In this document: piece by piece, positions 8,963 through 16,420 of the stretch | Layout: each line of letters begins with the position of its first letter | How positions within the stretch are numbered: the first letter of the stretch is position 1 | Assembly (NCBI GenBank): GCA_963804005.1 | Contig: CAWDOP010000016.1 | Location: 62,001-126,000 of the forward strand | Length of the DNA stretch: 64,000 bases | Source: JAGXRK01 sp963804005 | GTDB lineage: Bacteria > Bacteroidota > Ignavibacteria > Ignavibacteriales > Ignavibacteriaceae | Direction of reading: 5' to 3' | Made by a program: the position numbers and the translations under genes | The notes under the pieces: generated by a model | The model's database searches: none | What the model saw: only the letters and a program-made list of their open reading frames with translations | What the model was told of the DNA's origin: nothing

Positions 8963-10277
8963 ATGAAGAACTTGATTTTATTTTTACTATTAAGCATTGT
9001 TTTTAATAAGACTACTTTAAGTCAAACTTCTATAGTATGCATTGAATCATATGATATTGAAGCAAGGCTTAACTTCAAATTCTGTAAATATTGAGATTAC
9101 TGCTCTCTGTCAAATTCAGACATCTGATTCTATATCTACTATTCAATTCATTTTCAATTCAGAATCCAATATTCATTCAGTCGAATACCTGGAAGAAGGT
9201 AACTGGCTCAGCGTCCCGTACAAGTTCAATGGAAAAGATTCATTGTTATTATTATTTAATAGCGGAATTCTTCCAGCTAATAAATACTTATTAAGATTTG
9301 CATATTCTTTTCCATCCAATATTCTCAATGATTCACCTGTTATAATTGACAGAGGTCATCGATGGTATCCGCTCATACTCGATCAAGTATCAACTTTCAA
9401 ATTAATTTGTAATGTTCCCAAAGGATATCACGTTCTCGCAGCGGGCGATTTACAATCGGTAAATAATTATAAAGACAACACCACATTTATTTGGGAAAGT
9501 CAATCCGCTGTTTTTAAAATGCCCTTAATCATTTTCAATCCTACTCAATTTAAGAGAACAGAATTTGATTCTTTAGGTATTAGTATTGACTTTTATTACT
9601 TGAATGCAGATTCCATTGAAGCATCGATTATAATTAATGAAGTTGCGAGATGCATTAATTATTACTCTAAAAATATTGGCAGCTATTCATATAAAAAATT
9701 AACACTCTTTGAAGTGACCCAGTGGGAAGGGATAAATACTGGAAGCGGATTAATAATGATTGGTTCTCAATCATTAGAGATGATGAAACAAAAATATTAT
9801 GATGTTTTAAATTTAACTATCGCACAACAATGGATCGGTGCAGGTGTATTTGCCAAATATGGAGCACCCGGCTTTTGGTTCTTGGCACTCTCTTTACCAC
9901 ATTATTTGCGTCTGATGTATTTACGCCAAACTGAAGGGGATGAATTGTTTGTTGAGTCTTTACAAGAACCGCTTGTTAAGTACAAAGAATTTGCCGGAAA
10001 AGAAAATGACATTCCAATAATAGATATTGATTCCCCGAACTCAAGAGAAAAAAGTCTTATTTTATATGGGAAAGGTCCGTTCGTACTAAACAGAATTGAG
10101 AAAAAAATGGGTAACGAAAAATGGTTATCTTTTCTCCAAAATCTATACGAGTCTTTTCGTGGGAAGATATTGACTTATACTGAATTTGAAAAATATATTT
10201 CTAAATATGATGAGACTGGAAATATTTTAACTTTGCTAAAACAATTAATTACACAAAAAGGAATGCCTGAAGAATAG
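8963..10277 (+). CDS. Secreted M1-peptidase-like protein lacking all zinc ligands; frameshift after signal peptide
   Basis: The signal peptide is read from the ATG at 8963 (MKNLILFLLLSIVFNKTTLS, then QTS) and the body continues in the next frame from about 9060 (411 residues counted from 9042). One base must be skipped to join them. The body follows the M1 aminopeptidase layout: an N-terminal beta domain (residues 1-195), then KNIGSYSYKKLTLFEV and LTIAQQWIGAGV (259-269). In active enzymes the latter position reads HEIAHQWWG. Here both zinc histidines and the catalytic glutamate are replaced (L, T, Q), and the downstream NEG glutamate region reads WFLALSLPHYL. The fold is therefore probably kept without catalysis. 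The gene sits between repeats D and E of the plus-strand array. Confidence 0.6.
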
Positions 10278-10299
10278 TGTAGTTGTTGTAAAGCCACAT

Positions 10300-10433
10300 A
10301 GCATCTTTAATTCGCCAGATTTATAAGCCTCCGCCATCGGCAGATAAATTAGGCTGAGGCGGACAGTTAAATAAATGAGAAATCAATCAATGGTTGTGTT
10401 TTCCCGATATATTGGGATAACAAGCTCTTGCAT
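10300..10433 (+). repeat. Cassette-array intergenic repeat E (full length, degenerate end)
   Basis: ACATAGCATCTTTAATTCGCC, then a hairpin module (TTATAAGCCTCCGCC / GGCAGATAAATTAGG), GCTGAGGCGGACAGTTAAATA, TGGTTGTGTTTTCCCGATAT and ATTGGGATAACAAGCTC. The terminal GTTA core present in the other copies is missing, so this copy has decayed at its 3' end. Confidence 0.55.
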
Positions 10434-10477
10434 TAAAAGAAAATTCTAAAGAATAGATAAATTATGAAGGGCATAAA

Positions 10478-11353
10478 ATGAATAAAAAAAAATCTAGTGT
10501 CTTGATAGTAAATATGATATTACTCAGCCTTTGTACTATAATTAATACGTCTGCCCAAAACTTGTCAAACGAAAACTTTCAGATTAACCAAAAAATTGAT
10601 GTTACTTTTAAAAGCGGCAAAACCATACAATTATTTGATTTTGTGTTTTATTCCAAACACGCAGAACCTGAAGTCTGGTTGAAAAATGAGACATTATCTA
10701 AACCAATTTGTATTATGGTGAATAAAGGAGATCAGTGGAAGACTTTTAAGTTGTCTGACATCAATAGCCTTGATCTTTATCCAATTTTAGATAATTACAA
10801 ATGGGTTAATGCCGTTATCACTTTAATTCAAGGAGATACAATTTTAGGAGAAATACCTGTATCTCCGCATCTAACCTGGGTGAATGGAGATGAATTTCGT
10901 TTTAGCGGCGTTGAAAAAAATATGGATAAGGATAAAATTTCATATAGAACAATAGATATAAAATTATCTAAAATAAAAAGACTTGAGCGGTCTTCAGATA
11001 ATAATTATATCTTAATTGAAAAAAATGGGAAAGAACACAATTTTACTTCTACATTGGAATTTATAACTTATGGGCAAAACTCCGGTCAATTTTATAGATA
11101 TTCTTGCATTAATCATATAGGTTCGACAATTCATCTCATAATTAATTCACAAGAAAAAACTGTGGATGTTCAAGACATTCAAACTATTTTTTTCGATGAG
11201 AAGGGTACTGTTCTCAGAATCATTATGAAAGATGCTGCTGAATTGAAGGGTAAAATAAAACATCTGATATATAACTTATTCGGGAAATTAGATTTCAATA
11301 AAATCTGGTTTGGTCCTATAAAAGATTCTATTGAATCAATATATTTTTACTAA
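10478..11353 (+). CDS. Secreted protein with repeated D-x-L-x-G beta modules
   Basis: The 291 residues start with a signal peptide (residues 1-26, VNMILLSLCTIINTSAQ). I do not recognise a named family. The mature part repeats a beta-strand unit of the type v-t-F-K-S-G-K-x-I-x-L, I-x-L-I-Q-G-D-T-I-L-G-E-I and I-I-M-K-D-A-A-E-L-K-G-K-I, each followed by a hydrophobic SDI-x-x-L/I-x-F strand. The next gene (11603) has the same architecture (SGDILKGRY, DGTILKGTF, FSDISTIDF), so the two are probably distant paralogues. No lipobox, no T9SS domain, no cysteine pattern. Probably periplasmic or outer-membrane associated. Confidence 0.7.
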   Translation: MNKKKSSVLIVNMILLSLCTIINTSAQNLSNENFQINQKIDVTFKSGKTIQLFDFVFYSKHAEPEVWLKNETLSKPICIMVNKGDQWKTFKLSDINSLDLYPILDNYKWVNAVITLIQGDTILGEIPVSPHLTWVNGDEFRFSGVEKNMDKDKISYRTIDIKLSKIKRLERSSDNNYILIEKNGKEHNFTSTLEFITYGQNSGQFYRYSCINHIGSTIHLIINSQEKTVDVQDIQTIFFDEKGTVLRIIMKDAAELKGKIKHLIYNLFGKLDFNKIWFGPIKDSIESIYFY

Positions 11354-11455
11354 CAAATAGTCTAGCAATCAACAATAGCAGAGAATTTAATATAAAATAT
11401 TTTTATTTATTCTTTCAATTTTAATTATTGTTTAGTTTTATTTTAATTTATAATC

Positions 11456-11520
11456 AGTACCTCAACCAACCTCTCGCAAATTGAGGTAAATCAGGTTAGG
11501 TGCAGCTTCGTTATATGCTC
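11456..11520 (+). repeat. Divergent attC-like intergenic hairpin F
   Basis: CAACCAACCTC, an eight-base loop, then TGAGGT, AAATCA, GGTTAGG and GCAGCTTCGTTATATGC. ACCTC pairs with GAGGT and AACC with GGTT, ending in a CGTTATATGC core like the other sites, but without the GGTTGTG block. It could be a different attC subtype or an unrelated hairpin. Confidence 0.4.
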
Positions 11521-11602
11521 CAAAGAAGAAACGATAAAACATACTTAATAAAAGTTAATTAAAAAGTGCGGAGTCAGCACTATAATCACTGACAAACATA
11601 AA

Positions 11603-12523
11603 ATGAAAAATATTACCATCATCCTGACTGTTTTAGTTGCAACTACAATTAATGCAATTGCACAAGAAAATATTAAAAACAATGAAAAAGCTGAAAGACT
11701 ATGTTATGTGACATTTGAAGATGGCAGCACATATAAGGTAAAAAATTATTGTATGCAAAGTATTCAGGATAAAGTCGACTATCAAAATGGACAATATAAA
11801 AGATATCATGATGATAGTAGGAGCAAAACTAAATATGAATATGATTATATTTTATTAATGCTAAAACCTGGTATTTATAAAAAAGTTAAGTTTTCTGAAA
11901 TCGAAAAATTATCGTTTATAAAAGAGAAAAATAATTATCCTAAATGTGAAATTTTACTTATGTCTGGTGATATACTTAAGGGTAGGTATAAACCGGAAGG
12001 TATTCAGCTAGATTGTTCGTATTATTATTTTATTGTAACAAAAGAGAATGGCGAAGAATTTAAAATAGAATACAAATGGTTGAATAAAATTGAAAAGGAC
12101 CCAACCATAGGTAAGTTATGGCATATTAATTATAAACAAGAAAAAATTTATAATAATGAGCCTGACTATGATACAACTACTGTAGCAGTGACAAATATAA
12201 AATGGGTTACAAATAAAAGTGCAATAGTTAGCTATTTAAGAAAATATGGTGAGAATGAAATCTACAGTAGTCTTAATGTTGTTGTTGCAGATAATGGGCA
12301 AAATAAAAGCCAGACAGTTAGAGTAAAATTTTCTGATATATCCACTATAGATTTTTTTAGTGGCGGAAAAAGAGAAATTAAACTGCTTGATGGAACAATA
12401 TTGAAAGGTACATTTGATGGTGAATTTAAGGAATATATACAATATTTTTATGGAGAAGTTGACGAAGATCTATTAATGTTTGCCTTCATTTTTTATGATA
12501 GGTTCTCATTTAAATTCGAATAA
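11603..12523 (+). CDS. Secreted protein with repeated D-G-x-L-K-G beta modules (paralogue of 10478)
   Basis: The 306 residues begin with a signal peptide (MKNITIILTVLVATTINAIA, then QEN). No family recognised. Three or more similar units are visible: YVTFEDGSTYKVKNY, ILLMSGDILKGRYK and IKLLDGTILKGTFD, each near a short hydrophobic F-S-E/D-I-x-x-L/I-x-F strand (KFSEIEKLSF, KFSDISTIDF). The same pattern occurs in the preceding gene, suggesting two members of one secreted beta-repeat family sitting in adjacent cassettes. Tyrosine- and lysine-rich, no cysteine pairs, no T9SS domain. A 250-base gap with hairpin F lies upstream. Confidence 0.7.
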   Translation: MKNITIILTVLVATTINAIAQENIKNNEKAERLCYVTFEDGSTYKVKNYCMQSIQDKVDYQNGQYKRYHDDSRSKTKYEYDYILLMLKPGIYKKVKFSEIEKLSFIKEKNNYPKCEILLMSGDILKGRYKPEGIQLDCSYYYFIVTKENGEEFKIEYKWLNKIEKDPTIGKLWHINYKQEKIYNNEPDYDTTTVAVTNIKWVTNKSAIVSYLRKYGENEIYSSLNVVVADNGQNKSQTVRVKFSDISTIDFFSGGKREIKLLDGTILKGTFDGEFKEYIQYFYGEVDEDLLMFAFIFYDRFSFKFE

Positions 12524-12655
12524 CACTTTATTGGTGTTAGATAAATAAGATTTTTCTTGTTTATAAAAATGTTTTTAGTTTATACGTTTTTCATTTTTTT
12601 ATATAAATCTATTTTTGTTCGGTATATTATTTTCTAAGTATTATAAAATGATGAA

Positions 12656-12755
12656 TCGTATATAACCTCTTTATTCCGCCAGATTTATCAGCCTCCGCCA
12701 TAGGCGGATAAATTTGGCTGAGGCGGAGGAGTAAATAAAGTAGTTGCTGTTATAC
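12656..12755 (+). repeat. Best attC-like site in the array (G)
   Basis: The two ends pair in an ordered way. ATATAAC (12660-12666) against GTTATAC (12749-12755) matches 6 of 7; CTTTATT (12669-12675) against AATAAAG (12734-12740) is perfect; CCGCC (12676-12680) pairs with GGCGG further in. The centre is the CCTCCGCCATAGGCGG hairpin. Two pairs of complementary boxes around a variable imperfect hairpin is the attC design (R''-L''-L'-R'). The spacers are unequal (2 and 8 bases). Pairing was checked by eye only. Confidence 0.55.
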
Positions 12756-12950
12756 GGCATTCTTGTTCCCGCCTTCGTTAAAACTACGGCGGGCAAGCTG
12801 GTTCGTCAGACTCAGACAGAGTCTAATAGTCAGATTCCGTGGAATCTGTGTCGGATTCTACGAACGGACTCTGGCGAGGGGCCTGCCTTGGCTTGCCGCC
12901 AAGGCAAGACAGGCAAGTTATGCAAAAAGCCGTTATATGAAATAAGGGAA
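12756..12950 (+). repeat. GC-rich stacked palindromes
   Basis: Three successive hairpins: CCCGCC/GGCGGG (12768-12793); GATTCCGTGGAATC with neighbouring GACTCAGACAGAGTC; and CCTTGGC/GCCAAGG inside GCCTGCC...GACAGGC (about 12880-12915). The composition is clearly more GC-rich than the flanks. A related CTTGGC/GGCCAAG palindrome interrupts the sorting-domain remnant at 25829-25925, so this is a dispersed element. The block ends with AAGTTATGC and GCCGTTATATG cores. Confidence 0.55.
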
Positions 12951-12967
12951 ATTTAAAAGGTATAATT

Positions 12968-13864
12968 ATGAGAAAGTATTTTTTTTCAATAATTATTTGC
13001 TTGATAACATTGACCTTTACAAAAGGACAACAAGTAAACTCTTTTATTACATCAGATAGAGAATCCATCTACTTTACAAGAATTGGTAATGGACCGAAAG
13101 TACTGCTATTATATGGAGGTCCGGGTTATGCAGTCAGTGCAATGAGACCATGGGCAGATTCCTTATCAAATGAATTTGAATGCATCTTATACGATCAAAG
13201 AGGGACTGGTCTCTCGAGTAATGTTAAATTTGATAGTACTACAATAAACCTATCGAGAGCCGTGAAGGATATTGATGAACTAAGAGAATTTCTGGGAGAA
13301 GATAAATTAACAATTTGTGGAATATCATGGGGAGGAATGCTCGCTCAGGCATATGCCTCCTATTATCCAGAAAATACAAAGAAAATTGTTCTTGTCAGTA
13401 CGTTAGGGCCAGATTTAAGTTTGATGTCTGCATTCATCGATAACATGAATATGAGAAGATATCCGGAGGAAATTGATTCACTTAATTATTGGAATGACCA
13501 GCCCGACAATGAACTATCAAAAATGAAACGATCTTTTTACAGCTACTTACCAGAATTCTATGATCACGATATTGGAAAGAAAATGCTGGTGATTTTTTTC
13601 GAAACAACAACCTTAAACGAACAGATGGAAAATCTAATGTGGGATGATTTATTCACAAGTTACGATCTAAAATCGAGTTTAAATAATTATAAAGGTCAAT
13701 GTATAATAATTAGAGGTAGACAAGATCCCGCACCAGCAGAGGAGATCTATCGGATAAAAGAAATATTGCCACAGACGGAAATATTAATCATTGAAAAATG
13801 TGGTCACTTCGCTGACTATGAAAAACCTATTGAACTCTTTGCAAAATTGAGAAAAGTATTATAA
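12968..13864 (+). CDS. Secreted alpha/beta hydrolase, proline-iminopeptidase-like
   Basis: The 298 residues have a signal peptide at 1-20 (FFSIIICLITLTFTKG). Hydrolase landmarks: GGPGY at 50-54 (oxyanion-hole loop typical of prolyl iminopeptidases), YDQRGTGLSS at 75-84, nucleophile S120 in GISWGG, acid D253 in RGRQDPAP and H280 in KCGHFADYEKP. The catalytic triad is therefore complete. It may release N-terminal proline or hydrolyse another small ester or amide in the periplasm; the substrate cannot be told. The frame is intact, unlike several neighbours. It follows the palindrome block and precedes a lipoprotein gene by 72 bases. Confidence 0.85.
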   Translation: MRKYFFSIIICLITLTFTKGQQVNSFITSDRESIYFTRIGNGPKVLLLYGGPGYAVSAMRPWADSLSNEFECILYDQRGTGLSSNVKFDSTTINLSRAVKDIDELREFLGEDKLTICGISWGGMLAQAYASYYPENTKKIVLVSTLGPDLSLMSAFIDNMNMRRYPEEIDSLNYWNDQPDNELSKMKRSFYSYLPEFYDHDIGKKMLVIFFETTTLNEQMENLMWDDLFTSYDLKSSLNNYKGQCIIIRGRQDPAPAEEIYRIKEILPQTEILIIEKCGHFADYEKPIELFAKLRKVL

Positions 13865-13936
13865 TAATATAGAAATTATATAAAATATTTTATCTGATGT
13901 ATAGTGTAAATTTTATTAACAAAAGGAGGTAGTTGA

Positions 13937-14431
13937 ATGAAAAATTTATTAGCAATAGGAACAATAGTTTCACTCCTTATTCTTACTACTTGCTTTCAAG
14001 AGTCAAAGCAATCGTCATACTTAAATGAGGCAGATATAAAAGCTGCAGAACATCTAATTGCTGAGTTCGATCGCTGTGCACAAGAAGGTGACCTGGAGAC
14101 TTTTTTATCCTATTCGATGGATGATGTCGTCTCTTTGGCCCCGAACGAGCCTGCCCTTGTTGGGAAAGATGTTATGCGTCCGTGGTATGAGAATTTTTAT
14201 GCAACTTTTGACATTGACATGAAGCATGAGCCTATTGAAACGCATTCGTTCAGCGATGCTGTCATCCATAGAGGAAACGTCACAGGGACTATTACTCCAA
14301 AAGCTGGAGGTGAACCAATCCACATTAACAATAAATACCTCTTCGTCCTGCGCCGTCAAACGGATGGTTCATTGAAAGTCTGGAGGGCAATGTTCAATTC
14401 AAACACACTGCCACCACAAATTGATAAATAG
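13937..14431 (+). CDS. SnoaL/DUF4440-like lipoprotein
   Basis: The 164 residues begin with a lipoprotein signal whose lipobox is LTTC (C19). The mature domain is a single NTF2-like cone: EADIKAAEHLIAEFDRCA, then a long helix, ETFLSYSMDDVVSLAPNEP, LVGKDVMRPWYENFYATF, and strands ending KYLFVLRRQTDGSLKVWRAM. This is the pattern of SnoaL-like/DUF4440 proteins, which bind small ligands or act as isomerases; no catalytic assignment is possible. A very strong Shine-Dalgarno (AAAGGAGGTAG) sets the ATG at 13937. Intact member of the plus-strand array. Confidence 0.8.
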   Translation: MKNLLAIGTIVSLLILTTCFQESKQSSYLNEADIKAAEHLIAEFDRCAQEGDLETFLSYSMDDVVSLAPNEPALVGKDVMRPWYENFYATFDIDMKHEPIETHSFSDAVIHRGNVTGTITPKAGGEPIHINNKYLFVLRRQTDGSLKVWRAMFNSNTLPPQIDK

Positions 14432-14495
14432 CCCTGTATTAATTTTTTTATTCTTATAAGGAAGAATATTTTACAATTAAATAAATGGTATATAA

Positions 14496-15134
14496 ATGAA
14501 AAGATTCTTTTGGGCACTAATATTACTTTCTTTCATTTCCACTTCTCAAGCTCAACTGATCAGAGGTTATGGAATAAAATTAGGAACTACAATTTCCAGT
14601 CAAACCTGGGAATACGTTCCTGCATTAAATTTTACTTTTGAACCAGATAATAGAATAGGATTAAATATTGGAATCTTCGCTGAACTATTAAATAATCCAA
14701 TCATTAGTATTGTTACTGAGTTAAATTATATACAAAAAGGAATGAAGGAAGAAGTTCCGGTAACAACAGCTTCTCAACCTGATGGAACAGGTGAATTTGT
14801 TACATGGGATACACGCATTGACTATATAAATCTTTCTGCTTTCGGAAAGTTGCGGTTGAATCTTGGAATTGTAAGTCCCTATTTAATTGCCGGACCGAAA
14901 ATTGATTTCGAAATTAATAAAGAACATTCATTAGACGATACAAACATTTTTGAAAATAATTTTAATAAAAATAGAATCGGATTTAAAGTTGGAATTGGAA
15001 CTGAAATAAATTTAGTGTCACTAAATCTGCTAGCCGAAATTTTGTATGATGCAGATTTTAATGAGTTATATGAAAATGAATTTCTTAAAGTAACATCTAA
15101 TTCAATAGATTTTAGAATAGGTTTAATGTTTTAA
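14496..15134 (+). CDS. Outer-membrane beta-barrel protein (PorT/OmpW-like size)
   Basis: The 212 residues have a signal peptide (residues 1-19, FFWALILLSFISTSQA). They then show alternating amphipathic strands with terminal aromatics: GYGIKLGTTISSQTW, RIGLNIGIFAELL, ISIVTELNYIQKG, YINLSAFGKLRLNLG, YLIAGPKIDFEI, IGFKVGIGTEINL and a last strand ending IDFRIGLMF. That is the eight-stranded barrel pattern of Bacteroidota outer membrane beta-barrel domain proteins. A C-terminal phenylalanine fits Bam insertion. No function is known for the subfamily. It is followed directly by intergenic repeat H. Confidence 0.8.
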   Translation: MKRFFWALILLSFISTSQAQLIRGYGIKLGTTISSQTWEYVPALNFTFEPDNRIGLNIGIFAELLNNPIISIVTELNYIQKGMKEEVPVTTASQPDGTGEFVTWDTRIDYINLSAFGKLRLNLGIVSPYLIAGPKIDFEINKEHSLDDTNIFENNFNKNRIGFKVGIGTEINLVSLNLLAEILYDADFNELYENEFLKVTSNSIDFRIGLMF

Positions 15135-15138
15135 TAAC

Positions 15139-15244
15139 CGTTGCTAACATCTTTAATCCGCCAAGGGCGGACAAGAAAATAATTGAGAACTTAAATACCT
15201 GGTTGTGTTTTCCCGATATTTCAGGATAACACGGCGTTATGTAG
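15139..15244 (+). repeat. Cassette-array intergenic repeat H (short-hairpin form)
   Basis: TTGCTAACATCTTTAATCC, then the short hairpin TCCGCCAAGGGCGGA in place of the long one, ACAAGAAAATAATTGAG, TGGTTGTGTTTTCCCGATAT, CAGGATAACACGGCG and GTTATGTAGC. The same boxes as repeat C enclose a shorter central structure, so the centre is variable while the ends are conserved. The following 26 bases (CTAATTCATTCATATTTTTA...) also match the downstream flank of repeat C. Confidence 0.6.
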
Positions 15245-15284
15245 CTAATTCATTCATATTTTTAATAAATTACGGGAGACTGTT

Positions 15285-15442
15285 ATGAAACTGAAATGTT
15301 GGGTTTCTTAGGTTTTTTGGGCTTACTTGGAACTCTTGGTTCTTCGCTTGATACACCTGCATTATATGGATTATATGCATAATTTGCGCTCTTTGGTTTG
15401 TTCGGATACAAAGAGAAGAAGGATAATGATTCGCACAGATAG
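15285..15442 (+). pseudogene. FLGFLG small hydrophobic protein, copy 2 (broken)
   Basis: DNA closely matches copy 1 at 8704, including leader and repeat. Here one base is missing after the start (CTGAAATG against CTGAATATG) and a T-to-A change makes a stop (GCATAA against GCATTA) near 15391. Correcting both gives a peptide ending FALFGLFGYKEKKDNDSHR. The two copies carry different lesions, so each helps to rebuild the other. Probably a duplicated cassette in decay. Confidence 0.6.
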
Positions 15443-15524
15443 CTCTATGAAATATTAAAAGCTTCTGATTTGTAAAAGAACAATTGGATATATACAATTA
15501 TAATATTAGCAGTAGCACATAACA

Positions 15525-16069
15525 GTAACTGAAAGTTATACTGAAGGTTATAATGCATATTGGAATGATGGAATTACATTCGGGATAAATTGCGATTATT
15601 ATCTTTCTGAAAAACTAATGATATCTGGTATTGTTCAATATTCTCAATATACTTTTGACAGATACGCAGATCTGCGATTTAGAATTCCAGAAATTAGATT
15701 TGTTTCCGCTGAAGGAGAACAGTCGAAGTTTTGGCGAACTTCTATTGAAGCCAAGTATTTTCCTTTTCCAGAAAAAACGTTGAAAATTTTTATTATTTCT
15801 GGTCTCGGTATTGTTGCTGAAAATTGGTCATAAAACTCATGTGATTTGGAACAATTAAAACTCAGTACTTTGATATGAATCAAAATGAATATTTTGTCAA
15901 TACAATAAATTCTGTAAACCATACCAGATTTGTTCATTCTTTGGGTTTAGGTGTAAGAGCAAATATTATTTCAAATGCCTATGTTGATGTTACTGGTTTA
16001 TATTATTCAGACTACAATGAAAGATTCCAGACTTTTATAGGTTTAAGCATAGGTTATAAAATATTTTAA
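15525..16069 (+). pseudogene. Remnant of an outer-membrane beta-barrel protein
   Basis: Two open pieces in neighbouring frames (15525-15833 and 15875-16069) together encode alternating strands: NDGITFGINCDYYLSEKLM, GIVQYSQYTFDRY, TSIEAKYFPFPEKT, IFIISGLGIV, then SLGLGVRANIISNAYVDVTG and FIGLSIGYKIF with a C-terminal phenylalanine. There is no signal peptide or start upstream, because the sequence runs into the FLGFLG remnant. It is therefore a 5'-truncated, frameshifted barrel gene. The ending resembles the intact barrel at 14496. Confidence 0.65.
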
Positions 16070-16095
16070 TTTTAAGGGCTAATACACCGTTAGAT
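16067..16095 (+). repeat. Short CGTTAG junction I
   Basis: GGGCTAATACACCGTTAGAT joins the barrel remnant to a gene fragment. CCGTTAGATAC fits GTTRRRY exactly, but no paired 5' box or hairpin is present. It reads like a recombination scar of the array rather than a complete site. Confidence 0.4.
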
Positions 16096-16251
16096 ACTCC
16101 AATTACCTTTGGGTCAGACCAGATGGTGTGGCCTGAGGCAATCGGAATGGCAGTAGAAGGGATAGAATCAGCTGCTTTCCGGACGAAGAAAATAATGAGT
16201 GACATCTTCAACAACAATGCGGTTGGGTTCCTAAGGCTTGACGAGAAATGA
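16096..16251 (+). pseudogene. C-terminal fragment of an amidohydrolase
   Basis: The 51 residues open directly after the CGTTAGAT core: TPITFGSDQMVWPEAIGMA, then VEGIESAAFRTKKIMSDI and FNNNAVGFLRLDEK. This matches the end of amidohydrolase_2 family TIM-barrel hydrolases, whose last metal-ligand strand reads FGSD and whose last helix reads ILxNNAxRFLRL. There is no start codon or remaining barrel, so it is a gene fragment cut at the repeat boundary. Confidence 0.65.
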
Positions 16252-16345
16252 TATGCGAGAAGCTGCTTGCGAAGGCCGACCACTTCAAACTGTTCGGTAT
16301 CGGTATTTCGGAGTGGACGTGTGAAAAGCCACGCCGTTAGTTAAC
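16252..16345 (+). repeat. attC-like hairpin J
   Basis: Between the amidohydrolase fragment and the next leader lies CGACCACTTC, a loop with TTCGGTATCGGTATTTC, then GGAGTGGAC, ending AAGCCACGCCGTTAGTTAAC. CCACT pairs with AGTGG across about 25 bases. It ends with the same CGTTAG core as repeats A and I but lacks the GGTTGTG block. Possibly a different cassette-site subtype. Confidence 0.4.
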
Positions 16346-16420
16346 ATAGGAGGAAAGTATGAATAATAAGTTTCTATAAAGTAAATACCTTTTTATAATT
16401 TTAAATGTGAGGAGGATCTC

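Larger units (their letters stand above)
12524..12967. other. Repeat-filled gap between cassette genes
   Basis: The 444 bases have no credible gene. After about 130 AT-rich bases come the attC-like repeat G (12656-12755) and a GC-rich block of stacked palindromes (12756-12950) ending GCCGTTATATG, 28 bases before the next ATG. Short open frames across the GC-rich block run through the palindromes and lack a ribosome binding site, so I do not call them. Confidence 0.6.

Noticed and set aside
12744..12956. Short frames across the GC-rich block after repeat G
   Set aside because: They run through stacked palindromes, have no credible start signals and encode no recognisable protein.
8673..15497. 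Similar minus-strand open frames at 8673-8906 and 15270-15497
   Set aside because: They are antisense shadows of the duplicated FLGFLG gene; their similarity comes from the plus-strand duplication, and they lack ribosome binding sites.
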